Origin: Cliona cf. orientalis
Lineage: Eukaryota > Porifera > Demospongiae > Clionaida > Clionaidae
Direction of reading: 5' to 3'
Length of the DNA stretch: 64,000 bases
Assembly: GCA_963930775.1 (NCBI GenBank)
Contig: OZ005703.1
Coordinates: 4,216,001 to 4,280,000, forward strand
The notes beneath the pieces are model-generated. The model had not been told where the DNA came from, did no database searches, and saw nothing but the letters and a program-made list of their open reading frames with translations. The translations under genes were made by a program, and so were the position numbers. Below, one piece after another: positions 46,701 through 61,200 of the stretch (position 1 is its first letter; each line of letters starts with the position of its first letter).

Positions 46701-49700
46701 GGTTCATGAGATCTGAAACACACATGTACTCTAGCTAGTCATGTTTGCAAATCTGATAATAGTATTCTGCATGTCCACATACCTATCAAGCAGGTCCCAC
46801 ACGTCCACATTTCCATTCTGCTTTGTGATGAAAAATACACCTGTATGTTCATGCATTGTATTGTGCACACTTTAGTATCGTTGAACCACCATAATTGATA
46901 CTTGCATGACACTGTAAGAAACTCAGCTAACACTTGTTGATTCGATGAAAATATATTATATTATTATAATGTATAATATATAATATTATACTGTAGTGTC
47001 CCGGGCAAACACCCACTATTGGGTAAGCACCCATAGCTCTTGTAGACCACATCCCTCAACGTACGTAGGTCAACAGCAGCTGCTCGAACTCACCATTGCA
47101 ATGGTGACGTTCTCGCTCTGCTCGAACATCGAATCTACCAAACTATGACAAAGAACAGATCTAGTCTCTTGCTTCGCTCGAGGCTCGGTGGCACGTGGCC
47201 TGCTGAGCTGGCCTCTCGAAACACGCAGCACTTTGCGCTGTTCGTTTGAGGATGCATCTCAATGGCCACCCTTGTTTGTGCACACAGCACTGCAATTGAC
47301 CAATAATTGTGGCCCTTCTAAATTTGTAGCAGAGCGCTTCTTTTATGCATTGTATTTAGTATACGGTTGTTTTTGCATGTGCTCGCTGGCAGTGTTCTTC
47401 CAAAGAAAAAATCGTCTAAAAAATATTTTTCGTTGTATATAGTGTACGGTTGTTTTTGCATGTGCACACTGGCAGTGTTCTCCCAAAGAAAAGATCAAGG
47501 CATGATAAAAGGGCATGGTGTGGGTGAAGCATGTAGCTACAATAAACCTTTAGGGTTATCCGATTCCCCACATCAAATGGAATTCAGTATAAAGGCTTGT
47601 TGGGCTGATATGCTTTATGCAATACGGCTCAGATTGCATGCAGTTATCTCTCAATCCTCTGCCTCTGAGTTGGACATCCAGACGCCTACTTGATCTCTGC
47701 TGGCTCTACATTTACCTATAGTTATCTACGTGCGATGGCACTGCTACATGTACGTTACATCAATTTTCTGAACCCAGAGGTTTTATTGACACCATCACAA
47801 AGTATAAGCGACCTCAAGCAATCAATGAAGAGAGGACCTTACAAGGAAAATAACGCTGAACTTTACACCCAAAAGGAAGGTACGTAGTTGGCTCTTCATA
47901 ATAATATTATTATTAACCCTCGGCGCATGCGCGAGGGTTACGGTAGTCGTTCTGTGTGTAAGTGAGTGAGTGAGTGTGTGTGTCTGTTACCGCGCTAGCT
48001 GCTACATACCTGTTTTATACGTTGAAAACAAGGTGCCATTAGGCTTTTCGTCGTAGATACAATATATGCATTGTGTGGATTTCGTTGAAAATGCTTTGTT
48101 CAAAAGTTCTGGCGACATTTTCTGACCACCATGGCTTTCTTCGCTTCTTATCGAGCTCTCGCTCAATGAAAGAGACAGTAGCCGCTTCATTTAAAGAAGA
48201 TTAGTGTGTAGCTCAAGCGATAGTTCTTGTAACTCGACTGACTCATCACTAGTCACAGAGGCTATCAACTAAGCTTCTTGGCTTTACTTTGTACTAGATC
48301 TGCTGATCTGGCATGCACGTGGTACTATTACGCAATACCGTGCAATCAGTAATGCGTTCTTGTGCATGGTTATAGTTACTCTCTACAACACTGCTAACAG
48401 GAACAGTGCTGCAGGCTTAGCTTGCAAATTTGTAACATGTAGACTAGTCACTACTGCAATAAATCGCACAGCGCCGAGGGTTTAGCACCAATGGTGTTCA
48501 TTGTGACAGCAGCATGTTTCTACTCAAGAAAGCAAGTGATACTACAGTGCATTCAATCAAAAATGTCTATGTTAAAGAGCTAGGAATCAAATAAAGAAGT
48601 GAAGGTGAAAGTATTAGTGATGTTCCTCTCTTGCAGTAGAGAAACATGGTAGACAGTTATTACCGTATTTCTTCTAAAAATTCGTCATGAAAATAATAAT
48701 ATTGCTTTAGCTTCGCCGAATTTTTGGAGGTTAATATTCAATATTCTGTCTGCGTATGCATTCTATTCCCATTTATAGCATATACGCGTGACGACCTTTG
48801 CCGAAGAGAGCTCTAGTTAGAAATATGATTGTCGTGATTATCTCTACCTAAGTTTTTCATACGAAATTTTTTAGCACAAACTCTTTGCAATCTACGTGTA
48901 TGGTACATACCTGGTCTAGTTGGTGACCACGCCCCACCCGTCAAGGGGACCGTTGAACTGCATGATTTGAACAGGGCATCACTCTGCATGAATAAACATA
49001 CGTGTATTATGCTCATAAACTAGCAATTCTTATATTGTAGTGATTTGTCAATGACATTTCTTTTCCTTCCTCTGCTCAGAGCTGATAATACCATACTTTG
49101 AAAATAAGTCCCCCCCCCCCTTGCCCCAGATTAATGATAAAGGGGGATTATTTGGGAAGATATACTTTGGCTCCCTCTTTCCAGAGTGCAAAGTTCCAAC
49201 CTCCAACAGAGAGCAGAATATCCCTGAAGAAAGGAGACCTCTCTAAGCAGCTAACTGTACCACAGTGGACACTGAATGAGGACTCTGGTGGAGAGGCTAA
49301 CAGAGGTAGAGTACAAAATTAATATATAACATACTATACTGTATAATTTGGCTAACTTGTACTCATGCCCTGTCCCATACATGTGTATTAGTAAAATCTC
49401 ATGAACAATCTTACTATTCTTCGGCTGTGATACATAGCACTATTTTGTTGTATGTGTACAAGGGTATTAATGAATGCTCACAGGCACCTCATCTACCATT
49501 ATTTTACTGCAATATTTTTGTACCTATTAGCTTGCCACTCTCTGAGTCTCTGGTTGGCACCCAGTCAGAGTAGACTATCTCCCCATCCTGCACACACAGA
49601 ATTAACATAATTATTATTCACTAAGCATACAAATTTTTGAACAAAGCATTTTCAATGAGGGCAAACACCCACAGTGATCTCTATTGGCATGCACGCAAGT

Positions 49701-52520
49701 CATATGGAATATTGATGATTTCATACCTTCTCTGGCCTAAACATTATCCTTAAAAATACTTATAAAGATAAAGCGACGACACAGGTTTTTTCTGTTTAAG
49801 CACGTGATCATTTCATATCTCCTCTGGTTTGAGCGGATCAGAGCAGACAGCTTAGCCCAGAAGCAATAAGTAATAATTTCCCAGTTTTTCAATGTTTCAT
49901 ACTGATACTGGGAGAGCCCGAGATACGACTAGCATCAACTGCTACCATACATCCTGGTAATACATTACCCTTCCTTTTAGCAGCAGTTTTTGCACTTTAT
50001 TTCTATTAAGAGCAACCTTTCCCCAGTCAGGCTACAAAACCTTGCTGTAGCAGTAACTAATGTTGAATAGCCTTGTCCGCAGAATCCCTCCGATCATACT
50101 GATAGATAAACTTCTTGGCTTTCTGTGTAAGCTACGTATAACTGCTGACACGGCACTGCTATACTATGGCACATAATAATACCGTAGACTAGGTTTGACC
50201 TTTCTTATAAGTGCATACTTCCTTCCTACATATAATTTTGCAACTCACTATTAAGCACATAATATACTAAAAAAACAGCTGTGTACTGCATGCTAGTATG
50301 ATACACAAAACAGGTACAACACACTATTTTTAAACTCAGTGCTACTCAGAAGACTCAAGTATAGAAGCTTCTCTGTGGCTGCTATGGCCAAAGTATTTGA
50401 GCGATGAGATGTAAGCACAGATTGTAGCTTGTTCTGCTGGCTGCTCCCTCTATTCTTCCAGTATTTTCTCGAATACTTGGTTTACAGGTTTGTAATTTTT
50501 ATTTTTGGCAGATACAATATATCGTGCCCTCAAATGATAGTGTATTAATTAGTATCACAAGAATTTAATATATTGGTGCGTTGCAACACCAAGTATCCAC
50601 CCAAATGATGTGGATTAGCCACAGTGACTGTATATCTTGCATGCTTGATAAGTAGACCAGGTCGATCATGCATGCAAAAACGTATTATAATAATATGACA
50701 TTTACCGAGCATTTTGACAATTTTAATCCCATCCTCAATTGATAGAACGCTTACCTCAAGTTTATTTTACTTCTTTGAGTGTTAAAACTAGATTTGACAG
50801 CAGCACAGCAGCTGCTTCTTGCATGGCAACTACGTGACATAGGTTTACTGCGCATGCCCAATCCGGTCACGTAGTCACAATATTATTTACTTTGACCTTG
50901 CATTTTCTTTGCATCTTGAGTTCGGATATTCGAGAGTTCGGATAATCGAGGTTGGATTCTGCCAGCTCAAAATGCTTGAAGAATGTGAGAATTGAAAGAG
51001 GCCATTAGAATTTCGACTGACTAAAAGCGGTTGGAATCCTGAGCTAGCAAGTGAGCATGCAGCTACATAATATTATATCAAAGTCAAGGTTCACATGTGT
51101 GCGAAATGTGCCTAATAGTGGATGCTTAGGGCAGTAAACCAGCATGTGCTTATTAGCAATACCGTAAATTGTGAATATTTCGTGTCTAAAATTTTTCGTG
51201 TTAAATAATTTTCGGACAAACGACCCTGTACCACATTATCATTAATATTATGTATGTATTTTTGTGCGTTTAATTTCGCACAAGCCAGGCTGTCCGAAAA
51301 TATTTTAACAACGAAATATTCGCAATTTACGGTATGTGCTTTAGCACTTACGGGGTGTGGTCTCATCACAGTGCAGGCGCAAAACTTAAAACCTAACATT
51401 CAACGGGCAAGTCTGTGAAATTTTTGCACCACGACTATACATTTAATCAATGCATACCTCAGTTCCAACAAAGAATTTCGTGGAAGCATCTTCAATGGCC
51501 TTATCTGTGGTAGACAATTCATCCAGACCTCCCTCTGATGCTCTCTCACTCACTGTTCACAACATACGACATTGTAGGATTAGCAATCATGACTTGGGTA
51601 CATACCATCAGGCTTGTTTCTTTCTCTTTTCTCCTTAATACTGATTCGAGTCACAGCAAAATTTCCAGGAAATTGCGATCTTGGTAGAGGAATCTAGAAT
51701 GGACAGTAGGTGGTGATTTAGCCATGAGAGGCTATCCAGTTGTTAGACCAGTGATCGCAGATCCAGGAAGTGCATCCGGTATCACATTCCAGTGCATGCA
51801 ATTTTTGCCATTTATACTTGCTCACAACACAAGAATGTACTCCTGGTACTACTAATACATAGTCGTTAAGCCAGCAGTCCAAAACACGTACAAGTGTTGC
51901 AGATCCAGGAAGTGCATCCGGTGGCACATTCCAGTGCATGCAATTTTTGCCTTTTTTATCTATTTTTCTTACTTGTTCTATCTAGGCCATCTTTCACTTC
52001 TAGGACTCGAAACAAAGACCAGAAGACAGAGAAACTCTTCTACTTTCTTCTCGTTCAAGTCCCATAACCCGGAGACACTCATGAGCTCCGCGGCAAGCGC
52101 TTTTGTGCATGCTACTCGCAAGCGCTCACAAAAAGTACCTCGCGCAAAAAGTGGTACGTTTTGGTTCCCCTGGATGGATTCCCATGATTCAAGCACCATT
52201 CAATAGCTCTTGTGTTGCTCTACAATATAAGACTGGAATGAAGTTTTTCCATCGAGCGGTTCCAAAGTTACACGCTATTAAACATAGTGCAAAAATTGTA
52301 TTTTCAACGTATAATTTACGTACAAACCAATGATACTACAATGATAACACAGATCTTTCTAGGTGATACAAAGCTTTCAAGCTATCAAAGGCCTTCTTGA
52401 AGGTTGTTAAAGCTTTCACAACCAGTCTCCTACCCATCATGACAGCCATTGGTTGACAGAGAAACTGCTCAGGCAGCTGCAGACAGTACCTCAGTAAATC
52501 GAGTTCTCTCAGCACCTTGA

Positions 52521-52608
<88 letters not shown>

Positions 52609-52636
52609 AAGAGAGGGAGAGACAGAGAGAGAGAGG

Positions 52637-52667
<31 letters not shown>

Positions 52668-55190
52668 AGGTAGGGAGGGAGATCCAGACAGATGGGAGAG
52701 TGCCGACTACTTTAATGGGTAATTTACTGAATAGACCCCCAAGTGAGCTCGTGCTTCAAGTTCAGCATGGCACAGGTACAACACCGATACTCCTTTTTAT
52801 TCTTTAGCCATTTCAGCTGGTAAAGCTCGCCCTCATCCCTGGACTTTATTACATGTACTTGCCTGATCTATAGATCTACATATAAATCTAGCTATAGCTA
52901 CTTGCCTCACACGCGGTACACTCATACACTCAACTACAAGCCTGTATAAAATGTACTACCAACCTTCACTCCAGTACAGAAACCATCTGGATGATGACGC
53001 CTCCTCACTAGCCTAGAAGGCCCCTAGAAACTTGAAGCTTCATAGTGAGCACTCTTCTCCTTGGCTCATTCTTGGAGAAATCGCGTGAAGATACAGAAGA
53101 ATGCCATGCGGTTGTACTGAAATTTTTCTGATTTTTGATGCCGTGTAACTCTGGAACCACTCGATGGAAAAACTTCGTTCCAGTCTTATATTGTAGAGCA
53201 ACACAAGAGCTAATGAATGGTGCTTGGGGAACCAAAATGTACCACTTTTTGTGCGAGGCACTTTTTGTGAGCGCTTGCGAGTAGCATGCACAAAAGCGCT
53301 TACCGCGGAGCTCATGAGTGTCTTCGGGTTATGGGACTTGAACGAGAAGAAAGTAGAAGAGTTTCTCTGTCTTCTGGTCTTTGTTTCGAGTCCTAGAAGT
53401 GAAAGATGGCCTAGATAGAACAAGTAAGAAAAATAGATTAAAAACGGCAAAAATTGCATGCACTGGAATGTGCCACCGGATGCACTTCCTGGATCTGCAA
53501 CAATTGGACCGCTGGCTCAACGGCTGTACAATTTTTACCCTATGTATTCAAAATTTGTACCAACAAATGAGTGTCATATCAGCCCACATGCAATGCACAT
53601 GTGCTACGTGTATGTACAATGTAACTAGCTATCACTCAGTGACTTAGCCAAATGCACAAATCTAAATGTGCAATAAATTACAGTCCCAGAGGATGTAACA
53701 GTATACCGACATGTACACATGCAAACTACAAGGTATAGTCATGGAGAATCATACCTTAAGAAATGGCTTCCAGGTTAAATCAAGGTAAGAGAAAGGCTGG
53801 TCAGAAGCAACTGCAGCTTTTGGCTTACTACCCTCATTGGCCTTCTTTTGTAAAGGTGGACGAATGTCCCAGAACAACACAGACCTACATTACATAGAAT
53901 CACTAGTACACCACATACATGTACAGTGACCTTTATTGCTTTGATTCTACCAATTACTTCTGAAATGGATAGATGGCAAAATTTTCGTCCTCTAAAAATT
54001 TTCCGCTATATAATATGATGTAATGATCTTCACCAAAATACCCCCCTCATTTTTAACTTGGCATCTTTGGCAATCTATCTGAATGCTGATGCTGAATGTG
54101 GTATTACACTGATTGTTGATAGTAAGCGTTTCCACAGTCTGGGGTACATGCAGTACATGATGGAAACACATACTTATACCTGACACAAATAAGCATTCAC
54201 ATAATCAAATGAAGAGTCATTAGTGGAATTTAAAATTTATCACTTCTGCAAACAAAATAGCATGAAACAGAAGGATGCCATCAGTTGGATCACATAGCAA
54301 GCTAACGCTGAAACTAGTTGACTGTACAGTGTGCTTCCACGATCTTTTGGCCACACCCCTCACATATAATCAAATCCATTCATGTATCTACTATAGGCAT
54401 TAGCCATTACTATGAGATAAAGATCATCGATATTATACATACGTAGTATCCGGTGTTGGTGGAATTGTTTTTAGACACAAGGCAAACATTTATGTGGTGC
54501 TAGGAAGCCAAATAAGGAAGACATCTGACAGCTGTGACTGGTTGTCCAATCACTACACTACTGCACTGCATTAGCTAGCTAGATGTCCATATGAATCACA
54601 AATATGTCCAGAATGTAGGCATGACATTATAAGTACATTAAGGGAGCTTACAGGCGGTTAACTAAGTGCCAAATTTCGAGTCACTGCAGAGCAGCATTAC
54701 AGTGCACATTAGTGCAGTACTTGAATTGGTAGCTAGATCAAGCTAAAGTGAGAAGCCAGTAAGAGATAGTTAGCAGAAACCATGGGAAACCTTTGCCCCG
54801 ATTCATGTCTGTCAAGATCTGGTGAAGACAATCAGGAGAGTGCTGAACCAGAGCAACAATCACAGCCAGTAAAGCAAGAAGCTGAAGCTGGAGAAAGTGG
54901 GGAGGCTGGTGATGCTGGGGAGGCAGGTGACAGCGGTGAAGGTGGGAAAGAGTGACAGCTACTAAAAGTTTTAAATTAAGAGACATGTAACATAGATTGC
55001 TCTAAATTTTAATTTTGGTCTTTACGTGTACTATAACTATATATTATCAGGTAGGCCAGATAAAAAATACATTGCTAAAAATTAACTGTAATACAAGCAC
55101 TAGAGTTAGGTATGGGTCTAGCGGGTAGTGTATGGTTCAGATACTGGGATTGGTCCTCAGTTGCTGCCACACTAGATCAGAGATGACCCA

Positions 55191-55232
<42 letters not shown>

Positions 55233-58200
55233 CAAAGACACTCAAGCTACTCTGATAGCTAAACACACAAGTGGCCTTATGTGTTCTCATCACTAGCTGT
55301 GATACAGTGTAAAACAGCCTCAAATGCACCAAGGATAACATCAGTGAAGGCAATAAGAGCGTACCAAGCCTGCCTCTCTGAAGGGTGTGGCCACATACAT
55401 GTACATAATATCTAGCTAAATTATACAAACACATCACGAACAATACAGGCAGACTGAGATAGACATGTATACACACAGATCACTCTGACCAGGCCAGCAG
55501 TAGGAGCATCTACATAGTACAATGCCATGTAATAAAGATCATCATCACCAAACACTCCAAAAGAATTATTATCATGGGCATACTCACTCTATACACAAAC
55601 ATATTCAGATAATAATAGTAATATACATGTATACTGTCATCAGATTGGTCAGGAGAAGTACCTACATGTATTTCTCTATAAACCTGTAAGTTATGGCTTG
55701 GAGCATGAGGCCAAGCTTGGTTGCATCCTGGGACACAAAGAAAATGAAGAATCGGAGATACATAATGTTTATATAGAAGCAGCAGTCTATAGCAATTCTA
55801 CTGTGACATCCAGTACCCAAGTATCCTGGTTGAGTATACAACACATACACAGAGCTCATATGAACAGTCCAACTCAAGGGCGGCAGACGGTCTGGCAGGT
55901 CCGGCAAACGCCGGAGCACTTCCAAGAGCTCTGCGCAACGCCGGACCACTCTGTGATGAGCTCAACCCCACCCACTTTGTTGACTAGGTGTGGCAACCCA
56001 GATACTGAGCATGCACATTATTATATCTGGCAGCTCGCTGCATAGCGTTAAAACGCAGTGTTTGGAAAGTTACAACAGAGGTAATACTAATAACTAGAGA
56101 AGATGTTTCAACATCAATGGGGCGAGCCTCCGCGAACCCCACACAAGTGTTTTGGTATAATAAAAGTGGAATTTTCAATAGGCTATATGTTCAGATAATA
56201 TTTCACACGGCTGTCTGTTGTTCTATACGAAGTTGCTGAATTCATATGATTGTGCAGATGTTCCTATAGTGAGTGGATGCTTGTCCTGAGACTCTCTCGC
56301 CAATCTCTCCCTTTGGTTATTACTTAATCTAATCAATCTGACCCCTCGCTGTTCTTCAGTTTTTGATGAAAAACTTTCGCTCTGCCTAGAGCGCTTTCTC
56401 TGAAGTCTTGTCTGTCTCTGTTCTTGTGTTTCTGCAGCTCTCCTTTCCTGGTCTCTCTTAAGTTCTACGTTTTCTTAATCTTTCTTCTTTTTCGGCTGCA
56501 GTTTCAGTTGCTCGATGAGCTCGCTCCCTTTCTCTTCTACGTTGGAGTTTTATTTCTCTCGCAGCTGAAGACGCCATATTGATTCAGTTGTGAACGTTGA
56601 GTCAACGTTGTGTTCAACTTGTGTCATTACGCATGCGCATTAATTGAATGTATATCGTTGAAATAGAAGATATATATATACGGTACGGAAGGACGTACGG
56701 CAGATATATATATATATATTATATATACACATACATATAAACGGAAAATCTCGATTGGTATCACCTGTGTGGGGCTCGCTTCGGCTCGCCCCAATTATTT
56801 CGTAGCATATTATGTGTCTGTTGTGTACATTTATGTGTTAAACGATATTGTATTAGTACTTGCAGTTACACATGAACTTATGCTGTATCACTTTTATAAT
56901 TTCTATGCCGCCCCTGCAACTATGGACAATTTCCAAGCATATTTGTATTTTATTGGCCATCACCTAGCAACCAAAGTTTTATAGGCAAATTGCCAGCTAT
57001 CAGAGGGGTGTGGGAGATCATAGGGTAGGCCAATGATGGGAGGGGATGATAGGCCAACAAGACAGCTACAAGACCTTAATTGGGGTACATTCCACTATGC
57101 GCATATTATGCATCTCATGCACCCAATTAAGGTCTTGTGACTATAACTTGTGTAGCCCCATAGAACACTATAGTACATGAAAGTTAGGTCAGTAGCAGCT
57201 ACATAGCCTACCACCACAAATGCCATTCACACTCAGTGGTGGCTCATAGTTGATACCACAAGTCCAGCCTAGTCTTGTGGTGCTGGTGCTAACCATAGAT
57301 ATTGTAGAACTACGTAAGGCCATACCTATTTGATATGTTGTTGCTCGGACATAGACCAGTGCAAATCAGAGTCGGTCGGTCGGGAAAAAAAAGAAAAAGA
57401 AAGCAATTAACACCTCACTTTACCATGATAGAGAGCCAAGCAGTTGTCATTGTGCCTGATCAGACAGCATATGACACATGGTGCGCATGCGCGCAATGTG
57501 TTGACACACCCACTTTTTTTTTACAATGGACAAAATGCAGGGTCGGTCGGATCCGAGCAACAACACATTGAATAGGTATGGCCTAATCAGGACAGGAAAC
57601 AGCTCACGTGAGCAGTGCAAGCCATGGCACACTCTGTGGCGCCCTAAACCAAGGCAGCTAAACGAGGCTTTACTTGAGCCTGTGTTAGTGCCATGGCTAA
57701 ATTGAGACAAAGCTCTATGATGAATGAATACTACTAGCAACATTTTGTGAAGAGCGCAACTATTTACGATGGTCTTTTTGGGGGATAAAGTCGTTCACTG
57801 CTGTTTCAGTCGTCTTTGTCCATCCTTGCTCTGTAGAACGCTGTACAAAACTATTTTATCTCGACTCATGTAACTGAAGCTCAAGTCAAAATATGGTTCC
57901 TCTGTGCTGACTTTGGAGACTACATTGCTACCATCAGGCCAGAAACCTCGAAAAACACCAAATGATGCCATTTTGAAGTGTCTTATTTATTGGGACAAAA
58001 ACACTTCAGGTACTGAACAAAGAAACTTTTCATTACTACTGAAATGCATTATTGTGGTTTTGGGGTAACACAAATTGTCCCCCAAATGTATGTATTGCTC
58101 ACACGAATGGTTTCCTTCCTGGTTATGTAGTCTATGTGCTACCTAAGTGATGGTGGCTTGCTACAAGTCTGGGAACCAGCTTGCAAACCTATGTCAGTGC

Positions 58201-61200
58201 AGCTTCCAGGAACCATGCTTGGTACAGCACCTGGTGAATCACCATTGTGAGCTCTAGACAATCAGGCTACACAGTTTTGAATGAAAAATTCAGGCAGACA
58301 TCATTCCATGTATAGCCTGGAAATATGATTTTGTGATGTGTGATCAAATCTTGAATATGTCTAAGCATTAATTTTTAAGAATATCAGGCCCAAGGAGTAT
58401 CATGGGCTATGTGGCTCTGCAGCAGTTCAAACCATTGTCATCAACCAAATCTGATGCTAGGGTTAGCCAACACTGTTTCTGTCCAACTCTAGCTTCTTCC
58501 TTAACATTCAGAATTTCAATTCAAAGTAGGCAATTACAGTTTTAAAACAACTGACTTGGCAATCAATAGCTCCACCCATACAATTAATGTGGTAAGATAT
58601 GGCCACTAATCATTATCCGTTGCTGCCTGCATTCAAAGGATGCGGCAACTATCCTAGTATGCAGACATGATCATGAAAAATTTCATAGCCTCAGAGGTAG
58701 TTGTGTATCTAGACAGAAATACATCTCCTATACAGCAACCTGATTGCTAAGAATGTACAATTGTGAATTGCAAACATTTCCCACACTTGTACATGTAATT
58801 AACAGATTCGCAAACATAAATATTGCGTATAGGATAACATCATGGCACAGTTCTGTCCACTTGATAGTTCAAAAGCAACAAAAGAACATTACTGTGTGAC
58901 TCAGACACTATCTTCTAGTGAATCAAGCTGCATGGCTACCTTAGGGCCCAATTTTAAAAATTTGCCTAATTCTGTTTCCACAAATTCCATTTGAAAGCCA
59001 GTTTTATCAGTTTCAAGTAACTGTTTTTCAGAGCACTTTAATAACAGATAAGTATCTTGTGGTATTCCATGCTGAAGTGATTTATAAAGTTCTCAAAAAG
59101 ATCAAATTTTTAGGTTGATGTACCAGTTTCCTAGAGAAAAATTGTCACTGGCTCTGCTCCTCTAATTGCAGGTCCCTACATACACAAGTACGTACATATA
59201 CAAATCACCTATTATCTGTCCAATAAGCTAGTGTTCGAGCCTGTAGCTTGTACCATGACATCAAATGATATTCAAGTGAGGTGAGCACATTGTACAATCT
59301 CTTACTACTTGCTGTGTGCACCGCATGATTTTTATCCAAGCACCAGTACTCCACGATACTAGCGCTGAGGGTTTGCACTCTAATTTGTGAGAAGATACAT
59401 GTAGTGCTGAGATACTACCCAAGTCATCGTCATGGAGGTAGTGGATTCTGTGTATAGCCTCTTGCCTTCACAAATTTAATCTTCAATAGTTTTCTGTAAT
59501 ACTCAATACCCAGAGATATAGCCTCACATGTCTAAATCGTTTCTGCTGAAATCCCATTACACAAGGACAACAACTATAATTTACTTTATAGTGATACTGC
59601 TTACTCACCCATCAATACTGGAGCTGATTATCTGATTGCATTTCTGTGATTGGTTTTCTAGGACCTTAGCTGTCTTTTGACAGAGCTGTATCTGATTGGG
59701 AATCCACTGAACATCACTAACTGCCATACTGTGGCCCTCTTTTATCGCAGAGCTGGCACAATATAGTACAATAGGAGCATGGTCCAACTTGGGATCAGTA
59801 TCAAAAATCGCCTATATTGTGTGTACGGATGTGAAGGGTTGGAAACTTGAGATATAGGTACAAGTCTCAGAGGTCAAAAGTTTCAAAATTTTCCTGGGGG
59901 AGCATGTCCCAGACTCCTAGTTAATATACACTATTATATCCGTGTATAAACCCTAAAGTATTATCCTCCCCCTTAATTTGGCAAATGTCACATTCGCTCC
60001 CAAAATCCCAAATGAAACCCTACATATCTATAATACACATACATGTACAATGTAGGTGAAGCATGCACTTACCATCACCACAAAAATATGCAAAAGTATG
60101 CACTTAATTAAAAATGAGCTAATTGAAAATAAGCTACCAACATCAAGTCTACGTGATGCTTATTCATCAAATCATCCCCTTTTCACCCAAAGACCATATC
60201 TACATACATGTACATGTATACCCTGTCCAAATAGTGATGAAACTTAAGTGTAGGTTGATAGATTACACACATATATGTATACTTGTATTGATTGTCCTCA
60301 CCAAGTTGGCAGCCAAGCTCCTTGGCTCCACTGGGTCAGTAGCTTTGCTTAGCTGAAGTCTGTCTTGATAGTCCTCAATATTCCACAGGACAATTTGCCC
60401 ATTGGAGCAACCACCCACAATGACATTAGGATTGGAGGGATTGAACTGAAAACAGCGAACAGTGTCTGGTGCCTCAAGAAACAACTGAGGGTGAATAGGG
60501 TCAATAAAGCTCCAAACCAAAACAAGAAAATTAGACTGGATAAATGAAAGGTCAATACGCTCATTGAAGGAATAGCTGTCACCACATGAAACTGCAATAA
60601 TGCCTGCAATATGGAAAATACTATATCAGCACAAATTTTTGGAAGGGACATGGAAATCTCATTACACCCGAATAAGATCTGCATATCATGCAAATTCTGT
60701 GTAGAGTCTCAAAAGAGATGGTAAAATGGCACTGCCCTAGTTTCAATATTAGCTTGCACACTACCATGCATGATTGTTTCAAGCTTGTACATTGCAAACT
60801 TCAGGGAGACTTGTCCCTTACCACATTAACCCCTCCTACCACAAGAATATTTTATGACTAAATTTCAGTCAAAATTAATGCACACTACCGTTAATAATGC
60901 ACAATGTACCAGCCTGTACCCTCGCAAAAGAGGGCCCATTACGGAATATCGGACCACACCCCCCACTTTGGGCTCAATTTCCTGCTAAGGTCTAATAATA
61001 GTTCAAATAATATGTGCCCATGTGTAACTGCCATTGAAAAATCCAGCTCAAATGGCTGGTTTATGAGGATTAAACTTCGAATAGTCTACATGTATATAAG
61101 ATTGATAAGTAACCTGCCAAATAGTGGTAAAATTAGCTTTATGCCACATTTCAGCACTAACGAATAATCGTGCACAGCTAGCAATCGTAACCACGCCCAC

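Noticed and set aside
47690-47887. Plus-strand ORF with NPEVLLTPSQSISDLKQS and a following GTACG donor
   Set aside because: It looks mildly protein-like but has no family match and no in-phase partner exon nearby; it lies in repeat-rich sequence.
49098-49322. Plus-strand ORF with QLTVPQWTLNEDSGGEANR that looked coding
   Set aside because: It is the antisense shadow of DNAI3 exon 49166-49296, whose minus-strand reading (RSPFFRDILL, FALWKEG) matches the family and fits the splice phases.
52517-52807. ORF of Arg-Glu repeats
   Set aside because: It is a translation of the (GA)n microsatellite.
57211-57310. Minus-strand stretch reading TCGINYEPPLSVNGIC as a possible exon of the nested gene
   Set aside because: No phase-compatible splice sites join it to the other exons, whereas 55851-55950 fits exactly.
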